NCBI RefSeq assembly: GCF_001457415.1
Contig: NZ_LN881721.1
Span: 372,001 to 436,000, forward strand
Source: Gorillibacterium timonense
GTDB taxonomy: Bacteria; Bacillota; Bacilli; Paenibacillales; NBRC-103111
Direction of reading: 5' to 3'
Length of the DNA stretch: 64,000 nucleotides
Of this stretch, positions 8,035-16,140 are shown one piece after another. Below the pieces are notes generated by a model. That model was not told where the DNA came from and made no database searches. It was given only the letters and a program-made list of their open reading frames with translations. The first letter of the stretch is position 1. Each line of letters begins with the position of its first letter. The position numbers and the translations under genes were made by a program.

Positions 8035-8075
8035 CCTCCCTAGTTTTGTTGACGCGGGATGGTCTCGAACCGCGG
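8035..8075 (-). promoter_or_regulatory. Candidate preQ1-I riboswitch
   Basis: On the minus strand CGCGG (8074-8070) pairs with CCGCG (8057-8053), enclosing a 12-base loop, and is followed by an A-rich tail ending AACAAAACTAGGGAGG (8050-8035). This reproduces the small preQ1 class I architecture: a five-pair stem, a C-ending loop, and a tail that overlaps the Shine-Dalgarno sequence. The tail closely resembles that of the Thermoanaerobacter example. It sits directly before a VUT-family transporter. Loop bases differ from the strict consensus, so covariance scoring is needed. Confidence 0.7.
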
Positions 8076-8182
8076 ACCGGTCGCAAAGCGCCGGACCTTG
8101 TAAGAATACCAGAACGAGCGGCGCGAGAAAACCGTTATTTTCCGGAAGGGGAACAGACGAACGCCAGATGGGGGCCGCCTTA

Positions 8183-8211
8183 TTGACAGATTCCAAGAAG
8201 CCCAGTACCAT
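8183..8211 (+). promoter_or_regulatory. Probable promoter of the ArsB/NhaD-type permease
   Basis: TTGACA (8183-8188) is followed after 17 bases by TACCAT (8206-8211). The minus-35 is perfect and the minus-10 weak. Confidence 0.45.
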
Positions 8212-8257
8212 CAACACGAATCGATTCCATTTGACGCGGACCAAGAGGAGATGCCAC

Positions 8258-9469
8258 ATGCCGGGCGAGACAAAAGACTTGACCCCCCTAAAAACGATCC
8301 TGCACCAGGCAGATCCTGCCTATAACGGACGAAAAGTCGGAAGCTCGCCAGCTGCTGAATGGGCGAACCGAATCAAGGATTTCTTCGGTAAGGATGTGTT
8401 TTTCCTCCTTTCCTTCCTGGCGGCGGTTGTCACCTCGCTGTTCCACGCACCCAGCTGGGAATCGATCGATTTCAAGGTCATTTTCTGCCTGTTTGAGTTG
8501 ATGGTGATCGTGAAGGCGTTCGAGGAGTACTCGCTGCTTTCGTCCATCGCGGTGACCATTTTGAATAGCTGCAAGAATGAACGAGTCTTAACGCAGACCC
8601 TGTGCCTGATCTCCTTTTTCTTTGCTATGTTTTTAACGAACGATGTCGCCCTCTTAACCATCATCCCCCTCATGATCGCGATTGCGCGCAAGAGCAATTA
8701 TCGCCTGGTGCTGCCCGTTGTCCTGGTGACCCTCTCCGCGAATCTGGGGAGCAGTGCCACCCCGATCGGAAACCCTCAGAACTTATATCTCTTTTCGTAT
8801 GCCGAGCTGAGCACAACCACTTTCTTTGCCTCATCCTTGCCACTGGCCGCCGTAAGCTTGGGGATCCTCCTGATCCTAAGCTTCCTCATTCAGCCGAACC
8901 AAATCCAATTCTCCATGCATACGGCACGGGTCGTTGAAAAAAAGAAGCTCGCCCTTTTCGCTTTGCTATCGGTTTTCGCGGTGTTAAGCGTCTTCGGGGT
9001 GATGTCGTATCTCCTTACGTTTCCCCTTGTCCTGGCGGTTACGCTGCTGCTCAACAGGCGGTTGCTTGTAAAAGTCGACTATCGGTTATTGCTCACCTTT
9101 GTCTGCATTTTCATAGCGATCGGCAACTTGTCATCCCTCGCCATCATTCAGAATCACCTGACTGCTCTTACGGATACGCCGATCAAAACCTTTGCGTCCT
9201 CGCTGCTCCTGAGCCAATTCATCAGCAATGTGCCGAGCACCATCCTGCTTGCCCCGTTCACGGCATACCGTGAGGCGTTGTTCTACGGCGCAAACATCGG
9301 CGGGCTTGGCACACCCGTCGCATCTCTGGCAAGCGTGATTGCCTTCAAGCTGTTCGCTCAAGAATATCCGCATATGAAGCGGGACTATCTATGGAAATTC
9401 TCTCAATGGAACGTGGGCTGCCTCCTGATCTTAGGCGTCTTGTTTGGAATCGTTCTGCTGATCCGCTAA
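8258..9469 (+). CDS. ArsB/NhaD-type ion transporter superfamily permease
   Basis: The 403-residue protein is hydrophobic with about ten membrane helices. It carries the ion-transporter superfamily pattern in two places: TNDVALLTIIPL with SANLGSSATPIGNPQNLYLF in the first half, and SQFISNVPSTILLAPF with GANIGGLGTPVASLAS in the second half. These TxDxA and SNxP hairpins are typical of the ArsB/NhaD/SLC13-like families. The substrate could be arsenite, sodium or an organic anion; no ars genes are nearby, so none is assigned. The ATG at 8258 follows AGAGGAG by seven bases. It ends 21 bases before a convergent MFS gene. Confidence 0.82.
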   Translation: MPGETKDLTPLKTILHQADPAYNGRKVGSSPAAEWANRIKDFFGKDVFFLLSFLAAVVTSLFHAPSWESIDFKVIFCLFELMVIVKAFEEYSLLSSIAVTILNSCKNERVLTQTLCLISFFFAMFLTNDVALLTIIPLMIAIARKSNYRLVLPVVLVTLSANLGSSATPIGNPQNLYLFSYAELSTTTFFASSLPLAAVSLGILLILSFLIQPNQIQFSMHTARVVEKKKLALFALLSVFAVLSVFGVMSYLLTFPLVLAVTLLLNRRLLVKVDYRLLLTFVCIFIAIGNLSSLAIIQNHLTALTDTPIKTFASSLLLSQFISNVPSTILLAPFTAYREALFYGANIGGLGTPVASLASVIAFKLFAQEYPHMKRDYLWKFSQWNVGCLLILGVLFGIVLLIR

Positions 9470-9490
9470 TGCCTGGGGCCAAGTGCCCGA

Positions 9491-10789
9491 TCATGAGGCG
9501 CGCCGCTTCGGCAAGAACAGGTAAGCCCCTACGATGACCGCGATCAGGACGAGCTCCCCGGCGAAAATATTACTGAACCCATAAGCCGCCCGGTGCTGCT
9601 GGAGCGGATTGAGCGCGCGGGTGGGATGGAGGTCGAGAAGCTTGCCGAGCAGCGTGGCGGTGGCGGCCGAGGAGATGAAGTTCAGCATGGAAAAGAGGCC
9701 CATGCCGACTCCGGCCTGCTCCGGCCCGAGCTCCGCGGCCACCGTTCCGGAGAGGGCGACGAGCATCAGCGTCTGGCCGAGGTAGCCCCCGACATAGATC
9801 GCCCCCGTCCAGAGCGGCGAGGCTCCGGCGAAGGTGGACAAGAGCAGGCAGCATGCCGCCTGCAGCGCCGCCGCGAGCCGCATGAGGGCGGCGTTGCCGC
9901 GCTTGTCGGCGAAACGGCCGCCTCTTCTGCCGAGCAGCACGGAGGCGAGCGCCCCCGGCAGCATGACCCAGCCCACGCGGGCGGAGGACAGCCCGTTCAC
10001 ACGGGCGAGCAGCTGCGGCATGAGGTAGGGCAGCGAGAAGCCGATGCTGTTCGCAGCGAAGGCGATGGCGAGCCCGAGCGAATAGCTGCGGCTCGCGAAG
10101 AGGGCGGGCTGGATGAAGGGCGCTTCCGCTGTGCGGATGCGCCGGATGAACAGCCCGGCCAGGACGAGCCCGGCGGCGGCGAGCAGCCAGCCGGAGCGCG
10201 TGACCGCGAGCAGCAGGCACGTGGCCGCGCCGGTGAGAAGAGCGGCGCCGGCCCAGTCCATCTGCGAGCCGTGCAGCGGCGGCTCGTGGGCGAGCAGCCG
10301 CCGGAGGAACGGCAGCGCGAGGAGCGCTAGGCTGGCGAGCAGGAAGAGGTAGCGCCAGCCGGCGGTTCCGGCGATGAGCGCGGCTGCGACCGGGCCCGCC
10401 GCGCCGAGCGAGGAGCCGGCGGCGAAGAAGATCAGGCCGAAGGTGAGAAGCCCCTTCAGCCGGTAGCGGTCGGCCAGCTTGCCGTAGACGACCGAGCCGA
10501 CGGCGTAGACCAGCATGTAGCTGCCGGCCACCCAACTGACCTGGGAGGACGGGAGCCGATACTGGCGCGCGATCTCGGGCAGCACCAGGTTGAACACGGA
10601 ACCGTTCAGGACCGAGATCATCAAGGTGAAGCGCATGAGGAGCTGAAGTCGCTCTTCATGGATGGAGCCTGCTCCGCCGCCCTCTTCGGCAACTGTCTTA
10701 TCTGGAGCTGGGCGGCTTTTTGGACTTGCTTCGGGTTTTACGGGGTTGCTCGACGGTCCTTCGCGGGAAGCCTCCGCTGTCTTTACCAC
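9491..10789 (-). CDS. MFS drug transporter (DHA2/TetA-like) with a likely internal deletion
   Basis: This 432-residue protein is a major facilitator of the 14-helix drug:proton antiporter type, seen in NLVLPEIARQYRLPSSQVSWVAGSYMLVYAVGSVVYGKLADRYRLKG and in the GPVAAALIAGTAGWRYLFL loop. In the family a stretch of about 60-70 residues carrying the RxxQGxG segment and the next helix separates GSxLGA from the GP motif. Here GSSLGAAGPVAAALIAG runs directly together, so two helices appear to be missing without a frameshift. The first 45 residues are a hydrophilic extension. The GTG at 10789 follows GGGAGG by about eight bases. It may be non-functional or a 12-helix variant. Very GC-rich third positions give long open frames on the other strand, which are not genes. 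Confidence 0.8.
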   Translation of the reverse strand: MVKTAEASREGPSSNPVKPEASPKSRPAPDKTVAEEGGGAGSIHEERLQLLMRFTLMISVLNGSVFNLVLPEIARQYRLPSSQVSWVAGSYMLVYAVGSVVYGKLADRYRLKGLLTFGLIFFAAGSSLGAAGPVAAALIAGTAGWRYLFLLASLALLALPFLRRLLAHEPPLHGSQMDWAGAALLTGAATCLLLAVTRSGWLLAAAGLVLAGLFIRRIRTAEAPFIQPALFASRSYSLGLAIAFAANSIGFSLPYLMPQLLARVNGLSSARVGWVMLPGALASVLLGRRGGRFADKRGNAALMRLAAALQAACCLLLSTFAGASPLWTGAIYVGGYLGQTLMLVALSGTVAAELGPEQAGVGMGLFSMLNFISSAATATLLGKLLDLHPTRALNPLQQHRAAYGFSNIFAGELVLIAVIVGAYLFLPKRRAS

Positions 10790-10815
10790 ATGATGAGCCT
10801 CCCTTCACCTAGTCT

Positions 10816-10844
10816 TTGACAGCCTGCCCGCCGGGGGGTAAAGT
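10816..10844 (+). promoter_or_regulatory. Promoter of the DUF3900-two-component operon
   Basis: TTGACA (10816-10821), a 17-base GC-rich spacer and TAAAGT (10839-10844) precede the DUF3900 gene by 56 bases. Confidence 0.6.
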
Positions 10845-10900
10845 TATTTTCGTAGCATACCCATTTCGGCGAATTGACCCGTATCCAGAAGGAGATTTTC

Positions 10901-12352
10901 ATGGACATTCTCATGCAGTACCTGTCCTTTTTTGTCATTCAAAGCGAGAGCGAAGACCCGGAGGCAGCGAAGACCTATCGGCATTTCCAGACTCTGCACC
11001 GGGAAAGCTACGAGAATAGCGAGCTGAAGGAATTCCTGCACGGAGAGCTCGAACGCATTCTGAAGCGCAAAGCGGAGCGCAACCCGAAGACGGAGCAGGC
11101 GCCGACGAAGATCGGCCGCTTTCTTGTGGAGCCGGGCTATGAACCGTCCTCCAACCCCAATTTCAATCTGTTTCAACGCCTTCGGCAGGCCTCGACCCGG
11201 GAGGAGTTTCAGGCGGTCAGCGATGATCTGATCCGCACCTACCTGAACACGAGCGCTGTGCGCGGAGGTGCTTTTATCGTAGCGGCTGCGAAGCTGCCCA
11301 AGTATTTTGACGAGCCGTTTATCTTCGTGCTCAAATGCGATTTCGAACCGAAGATCGCGCGCATTTCGGATGAGAAGAGCTTGGTCTCCCAGGTGGAAAT
11401 GGCGATCAGCGCCCGCAGCATCAAGTCGATCCAGTATCCCTATATGCCGGAGCCGGGGATGCTGGAGGAAGAGGAACTGAAGATTCACCAGGCTTCTCAT
11501 GCTCGTTATTTTGAAGACTTCCTGAAATACGTCACCTATGAGAAATCGAAGCCGGCCATCGTGACCGAGCAAATGCTCGGGATGGTTCAGGAATACATGG
11601 ACGCCAAATGGCATGGTTCCGAAGGCTCCTATCAAACGGAGGAAGACGGTACGGATCTGGGCACGGATCTGGATGCCGGACAACCGGCGGGCGAAGCTGG
11701 ACATGGAGAAACCCCGCCCTGGGACGAAGCGGCTGGAGCGGGATCGGAGAACGAAACGGGAGCGGCGCCGGAAGGCATCCTGGCTGCGGCATCCGAGGAA
11801 GAGGTGCGCCTGGGTGAAGCGGGTTCGCCGGACGGTCGAAACCGGGCGGCTTCCGCACCCGTGGACGCGCGCAGGCGAGAAGAGCAGCGCATGGAGATAT
11901 GGGCCGCGGGAGAAAAGCGGGAGCTTCAGGAACGCTGGAGCCACGATCAGGTGGCGGATGCCGCTGCGCGCATCGTTGAGACGCAGCCGGACTATGAGAT
12001 GAACTTCAAGCTGGACGGCATCTCGGTCCGGGGCAAGATGGAGGAATACGGCAAGAGCGTTCACATCGCCAGGTTGAACGGACGGTATGTGGTGCTCATC
12101 GAGGGAGACGCCTTCCGCTTTGACAAGGGCATCTCTCCGATCGAGCTGCTCAGCCCGGAGCCGTTTGAGGAGGTCGTCGCCCGCATCGCGGAGGAAGCTG
12201 ACCGCCGGACCGTGGAGGAGAGGGAAGAACGCTGGCGTGAGCGGGAGGAACGGCTGGCCCGCGAGAACCATGCGGCCACTTCCTCCACTGAAAGCGGAGA
12301 ACCCTCACCGTTCGCTGGGGAAGCCCGCGCGGACAAGCTTCCTTGGGAATGA
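10901..12352 (+). CDS. DUF3900 family protein
   Basis: The 483-residue product matches a Bacillales family of unknown function (DUF3900) in its first 240 residues: MQYLSFFVIQSE, KIGRFLVEPGYE, TSAVRGGAFIVAAAKL, IKSIQYPYMPEPGM and IHQASHARYFEDFL. It has no signal peptide or membrane helix, so it is probably cytoplasmic. A low-complexity acidic middle (about residues 250-330) leads to a second small domain (about 355-450), and the C-terminus is highly charged. The ATG at 10901 follows AGAAGGAGA. The next gene, a response regulator, starts 21 bases after the stop, so this protein is probably co-expressed with the two-component pair. The family's function is unknown; a nucleoid or YejK-like role is only a guess. 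Confidence 0.75.
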   Translation: MDILMQYLSFFVIQSESEDPEAAKTYRHFQTLHRESYENSELKEFLHGELERILKRKAERNPKTEQAPTKIGRFLVEPGYEPSSNPNFNLFQRLRQASTREEFQAVSDDLIRTYLNTSAVRGGAFIVAAAKLPKYFDEPFIFVLKCDFEPKIARISDEKSLVSQVEMAISARSIKSIQYPYMPEPGMLEEEELKIHQASHARYFEDFLKYVTYEKSKPAIVTEQMLGMVQEYMDAKWHGSEGSYQTEEDGTDLGTDLDAGQPAGEAGHGETPPWDEAAGAGSENETGAAPEGILAAASEEEVRLGEAGSPDGRNRAASAPVDARRREEQRMEIWAAGEKRELQERWSHDQVADAAARIVETQPDYEMNFKLDGISVRGKMEEYGKSVHIARLNGRYVVLIEGDAFRFDKGISPIELLSPEPFEEVVARIAEEADRRTVEEREERWREREERLARENHAATSSTESGEPSPFAGEARADKLPWE

Positions 12353-12373
12353 AGGCATTGAGGGGGGAACCAA

Positions 12374-13081
12374 TTGAAGAAACGCATCCTGTACGTGGAA
12401 GACGATCGGCAGATCGGGAGCTGGGTGACGGAGCACCTGTCCGGCTGCGGGTATGAGGTGGATTGGTTGACGGACGGCAGTCCGCTGACCGTCCATCTGG
12501 AGGAAACGCTGGTGGGAGAAGGCACGGACAAGCGGGGTTGCGACCTGGTGATTCTCGATGTCATGCTTCCCGGTCTCGATGGATTTTCATTGGGTCGGCG
12601 AGTGAAGGAGGCTCATCCCGATTTGCCAGTGCTGATGCTGTCCGCTCGAACGGCCATCGAGGACAAGCTGCAGGGACTGCAGTTCGCCGACGATTATTTG
12701 ACGAAGCCGTTTCATCCCGACGAGCTTGCCGCGAGGGTTGAGGTGCTGATGCGGCGGTTCGGCAAGCTGGAAGAGGAGGCGCTCCATCTGAAGCATCTGC
12801 AGGTATACGGAGAAGCAGAGCGAATCGTCGATTCCCGCACCGGGGAGGATATCCGACTGACCGGGAAGCAGCATCAGATTTTCCAGTACTTTTTACGGCA
12901 CCGAAATCGCATCTTAACGAAGGAACAGCTCTATGAAGGGGTGTGGCAGGAGCCCTTCCTGGAAGGGGACAAAACCTTGATGGTGCACATCCGGTACCTG
13001 CGCGAGAAGCTGGAGCAGGACCCGGGACAGCCGGAGATTATCGAGACGATCCGGGGAATCGGATACCGGGTGCGCGCATGA
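12374..13081 (+). CDS. OmpR-family response regulator
   Basis: The 235-residue protein has a receiver domain with acidic residues Glu9-Asp10-Asp11, phosphoacceptor Asp62 (LVILDVMLPGLDG) and the LTKPF switch lysine, followed by a winged-helix domain (TGKQHQIFQYFLRHRNRILTKEQLYEGVW...VHIRYLREKLE...IRGIGYRVRA). The phosphoacceptor lies later than usual because of a short insertion before it (LEETLVGEGTDKRG). The start is TTG behind a GGGGGG-type site. It overlaps the kinase gene by ATGA. The probable targets are the ABC transporter genes downstream, where a tandem 11-bp repeat lies. Confidence 0.92.
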   Translation: MKKRILYVEDDRQIGSWVTEHLSGCGYEVDWLTDGSPLTVHLEETLVGEGTDKRGCDLVILDVMLPGLDGFSLGRRVKEAHPDLPVLMLSARTAIEDKLQGLQFADDYLTKPFHPDELAARVEVLMRRFGKLEEEALHLKHLQVYGEAERIVDSRTGEDIRLTGKQHQIFQYFLRHRNRILTKEQLYEGVWQEPFLEGDKTLMVHIRYLREKLEQDPGQPEIIETIRGIGYRVRA

Positions 13082-14481
13082 GGACGAAATGGTACAAATC
13101 GTTGCTGATGCGGTACATGATGATCCTCCTCACCGCCATCATGCTGTGGCCGCTGCTTATCCCCTTATCCTCTCTGCTCTACTCCTTACCCTTTGTCTCC
13201 GGGCAGGACGAGCCGACCTCTCCTTATCAAAGCAGAACCTATATGACCGAGCGCTGGCACCGAGAAGCGACGGCTCTAAAGGATGCGAAAGCTTCTCAAA
13301 TCAGCAGCAAACTGCTGGATCTCAAAAATGAATTCCCGGAGGCTTCGATGTTCTGGGTGGACGGCAACGGAACGAGCCGCCTGGAGCTGCCCTTTCAGTC
13401 CTCCATCCCCGATCATTGGACGGCAAGTGATACGGTAGCCTTCATGAAAAAGAGCTTCGACGCCGACCCGTTCACGGTGGTCGCATTCATTGGCAAAGAA
13501 ACCGAAAGCGATGTCACAACCCAGGGCTTTATGGTTGTCCAGGTTCCGGTTCACCTGCTCAAGGAAACGAATGTGCCGGTCTACGTGGCCCATGTCTTTA
13601 TCGTCATGCTGTTGATTTTATTGGGCTTCTTTATCTTCATATCGACGTGGTTCTTCTTCCGCCTGCGCAGAAGGCTCGTGAAGCTGGAGAAGGCGATGAT
13701 TCCCGGAAAAGACAGAGGGGGCATTCCGAAGCCGGTGAGCATCAGCCGCGAGGATGAGATCGGGCGTCTGGAGTATGCGTTCAACGGAATGGTTACGGAG
13801 CTTGCGGCTGGTCGAGCCCGGGAAGCGGAGGAGGAGAAGCTCCGCCGGGAGCTGATCGCGAACCTGTCCCACGATCTGCGGACGCCGCTTACGGTCTTGC
13901 GAAGCCACGCCTATTCGCTGGAAAAGGAAAACCTGTCCGCTGGCGGCAGAGATTCGCTTCGGCTCTTGAATGCAAAGGCGGAGGATGTGGGGCGTCTGCT
14001 CGACGATCTTCTCTCGTATACGCTGCTCGCGGCAGGCAAGTACCCGGTCCAGCTTGAGCGGTTGGATATGGGGAGGCTGCTGAGAACGCATGCGGCGGAG
14101 TGGTATCCGCTCTTGGAGCAGAACGGGATGGAGCTGGACTTGGACACGCCTGAATACCCGATTTTCTGGCAGGTGGACGCCAACCTCATGGGCCGTGTGC
14201 TGGACAATCTTCTGCAGAATGCCGTGCGCCACGCGGCCGACGGCCGTTACATCGGAATCCGGCTCATTGCGCTCGGCAAGGGGGCCGGAGCCAAGGAGGA
14301 GGAAATCGTGGAGATCTGCGACCACGGACCGGGCATGGAGTCCCGCTCGGAACGCGGGGGGGCCGGACTTGGATTGGCTATTGTCGAGCTGATGCTCCGC
14401 GAGATGGGATTGGTCTCCGAGACGGTCAGTTCTCCCGACGGCACGATGATCCGCATTCGACCGACAAGAGAAGCGAGGTAA
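13078..14481 (+). CDS. Sensor histidine kinase
   Basis: The 467-residue kinase has a membrane helix near residues 10-40, an extracytoplasmic domain of about 130 residues, a second helix near 165-195, a HAMP-like linker, a dimerisation helix with phosphoacceptor His265 (NLSHDLRTPLTVL), and an ATPase domain with LLQNAVRHA (N box), CDHGPGME (G1) and GGAGLGLAIV (G2). The ATG overlaps the TGA of the response regulator, so the pair is co-translated. Its context upstream of a LanFEG-type transporter suggests it senses a cell-wall-active peptide, which is inference. Confidence 0.92.
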   Translation: MRTKWYKSLLMRYMMILLTAIMLWPLLIPLSSLLYSLPFVSGQDEPTSPYQSRTYMTERWHREATALKDAKASQISSKLLDLKNEFPEASMFWVDGNGTSRLELPFQSSIPDHWTASDTVAFMKKSFDADPFTVVAFIGKETESDVTTQGFMVVQVPVHLLKETNVPVYVAHVFIVMLLILLGFFIFISTWFFFRLRRRLVKLEKAMIPGKDRGGIPKPVSISREDEIGRLEYAFNGMVTELAAGRAREAEEEKLRRELIANLSHDLRTPLTVLRSHAYSLEKENLSAGGRDSLRLLNAKAEDVGRLLDDLLSYTLLAAGKYPVQLERLDMGRLLRTHAAEWYPLLEQNGMELDLDTPEYPIFWQVDANLMGRVLDNLLQNAVRHAADGRYIGIRLIALGKGAGAKEEEIVEICDHGPGMESRSERGGAGLGLAIVELMLREMGLVSETVSSPDGTMIRIRPTREAR

Positions 14482-14672
14482 TTTGCGGTAGCTCTTCTCG
14501 TCGGGATCTGCCAATCGAGATCGGCTTTAGGAGATCGAACCTCGTTCCGAGGATTGCTCATTGGATTACTCCGAGAATTAACCTGGACAGAGGATCGCCA
14601 TGGTGTGGCGGCCAAGGTCTACGACCTACTCTGTAGCTGAGCAGGATGGAGCTCGAATCGTCTTTTTTTGAA

Positions 14673-14851
14673 AATGATGCAAAAATAGCATCATTCCTGG
14701 AACAACTAGGCTATTTCTATTAAAAATGTTGCTTATATTGCATGATTTTGCAGACGATACCTGGTTTGATGGTGAAAATCATGCAATTATTACAACATTA
14801 TTGGCCAGTAATAGGGAATCAGGAGTGAAATTGTGCATAAAATGCAACATT
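14673..14851. repeat. Nested AT-rich palindromic element
   Basis: The 747-base gap between the kinase and the ABC genes holds several inverted repeats: AATGATGC/GCATCATT (14673-14695), TTGCATGATTTT/AAAATCATGCAA (14738-14749 and 14775-14786, perfect), and AATGTTGC/GCAACATT (14725-14732 and 14844-14851). The block is far more AT-rich than the genes around it. It looks like a mobile or REP-like intergenic element. No gene is supported within the gap. Confidence 0.6.
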
Positions 14852-14966
14852 CTCTTTCATGCGAGTAAGAAATGAGGAGGCTGCCGGATTTCCAGATGCG
14901 GGGGGCTATCCCAAAAGTCATTTTGGAATGTATAGCTCGACATTATACGTGAGATCACATTTTATT

Positions 14967-15011
14967 AGGAACCTTCATTCCCACTTATGTAGTGGCCTTG
15001 AAGGTTCCTTT
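14967..15011 (+). terminator. Probable terminator hairpin
   Basis: AGGAACCTTCA (14967-14977) pairs with TGAAGGTTCCT (14999-15009), followed by TTTGCATTTCC. It may end the two-component transcript or belong to the repeat block before it. Confidence 0.5.
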
Positions 15012-15187
15012 GCATTTCCTTATCAGATCTATCGCATGGGCTTACCCTTTTGGGTCAGCTCCTTTTTGTGTTGGACCGGAGAATGGGGGATTTCGCTGCC
15101 GCAGGCAGGTGTTGGTTTTTAACCTTTTTTTAAACGAAGCGCACTCTTCCTTTAACCTGACCGCGATAGACTGAGAGTCGTGAACAG

Positions 15188-15209
15188 ATCGCAGAACAAT
15201 CGCAGAACA
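15188..15209 (+). promoter_or_regulatory. Tandem 11-bp direct repeat before the ABC operon
   Basis: ATCGCAGAACA occurs twice head to tail (15188-15198 and 15199-15209), ending 19 bases before the first ABC gene. Direct repeats with a period of 10-11 bases are the usual binding pattern of OmpR-family regulators, and one is encoded upstream. Confidence 0.5.
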
Positions 15210-15228
15210 GAAAGAGAGGCGCTTACAC

Positions 15229-16140
15229 TTGAGTGAAATCGTATTGGAGACCCGGCAGCTCACGAAAACGTATAAGAACCGGGCTGCCGTTAACAATGTC
15301 AGTTTAAGCTTAAACAAAGGGGACATATACGGCTTTCTCGGACCAAACGGAGCCGGCAAGACGACGACGATCCGCATGCTGCTCGGGCTGATCCGCCCGA
15401 CGGCGGGCAGTGTCCACGTCTTCGGCAAGCCCCTTGCCACGAATAAGCTGGATATCCTGAGGCGAGTTGGTTCGCTGGTGGAATACCCTTCCTATTACGG
15501 GCATCTGACGGCCCGCGAGAATCTGGAGACGATTCGCCGCATTCTGGACGTTCCCGTATCCCGCATTGATGAGGTGCTGGCGATCGTCCGCCTGACGGGA
15601 GAGGAGCGGCGCCCGGTGAAGGGCTTCTCGCTCGGCATGAAGCAGCGGCTCGGCATCGCTGCGGCGCTCCTTGGGAATCCGGAGCTGCTCATTCTCGATG
15701 AGCCGACCAATGGCCTCGATCCGGCAGGCATTCACGAGATTCGCGAGCTGATCAAGAGCATGCCGAAGGAGTTCGGCGTCACCGTGCTGATCTCGAGCCA
15801 TCTGCTGAGCGAAATCGAGCATATGGCGAATCGGGTGGGCATCATTCGGGAGGGGCAGCTCATCTTCCAGGACAGCATCGAGATGCTGAAAAGGCAGGCT
15901 TCCAGTCAGCTTCGTCTATCGGTGAGCGATCCCGAGACGGCCCGGTTGACGATTGCGCGATATGACAGCCGGGCGGTTCTTGAGGACGGAGCGCTTTATC
16001 TGGACCTGCTGTCGGATGAGCAGATCGGGCGGTTGGTTGCTCACTTGGTTCAAGAGGGCCATTCGGTATACCGGGTGGAGGAGATCCGCAAATCCTTGGA
16101 GGATCTGTTCCTCGATCTGGTGGGAGGCGACAGCTTGTGA
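15229..16140 (+). CDS. ABC transporter ATPase, lantibiotic-immunity type (LanF/BcrA-like)
   Basis: The 303-residue ATPase has Walker A GPNGAGKT near residue 38, the signature FSLGMKQRLGIAAALLG, Walker B LLILDEPTNGLDP and the H-loop ISSHLLSE, then a C-terminal extension of about 80 residues typical of the BcrA/LanF/drug-exporting ATPases. It powers two membrane partners encoded next. The start is TTG at 15229 behind AGAGAGG. Its stop overlaps the start of the first permease. With the upstream two-component pair it resembles LanFEG or BcrAB resistance modules, which expel or shield against cell-wall-active peptides. Substrate is inferred. Confidence 0.9.
   Translation: MSEIVLETRQLTKTYKNRAAVNNVSLSLNKGDIYGFLGPNGAGKTTTIRMLLGLIRPTAGSVHVFGKPLATNKLDILRRVGSLVEYPSYYGHLTARENLETIRRILDVPVSRIDEVLAIVRLTGEERRPVKGFSLGMKQRLGIAAALLGNPELLILDEPTNGLDPAGIHEIRELIKSMPKEFGVTVLISSHLLSEIEHMANRVGIIREGQLIFQDSIEMLKRQASSQLRLSVSDPETARLTIARYDSRAVLEDGALYLDLLSDEQIGRLVAHLVQEGHSVYRVEEIRKSLEDLFLDLVGGDSL

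Noticed and set aside
9570..10535. 321-residue open frame within the MFS gene on the same strand
   Set aside because: Arg/Pro/His-rich shadow in another frame of a very GC-rich gene.
14859..15122. Small open frame in the gap before the ABC genes
   Set aside because: No ribosome site, and it runs through a hairpin; composition is not protein-like.
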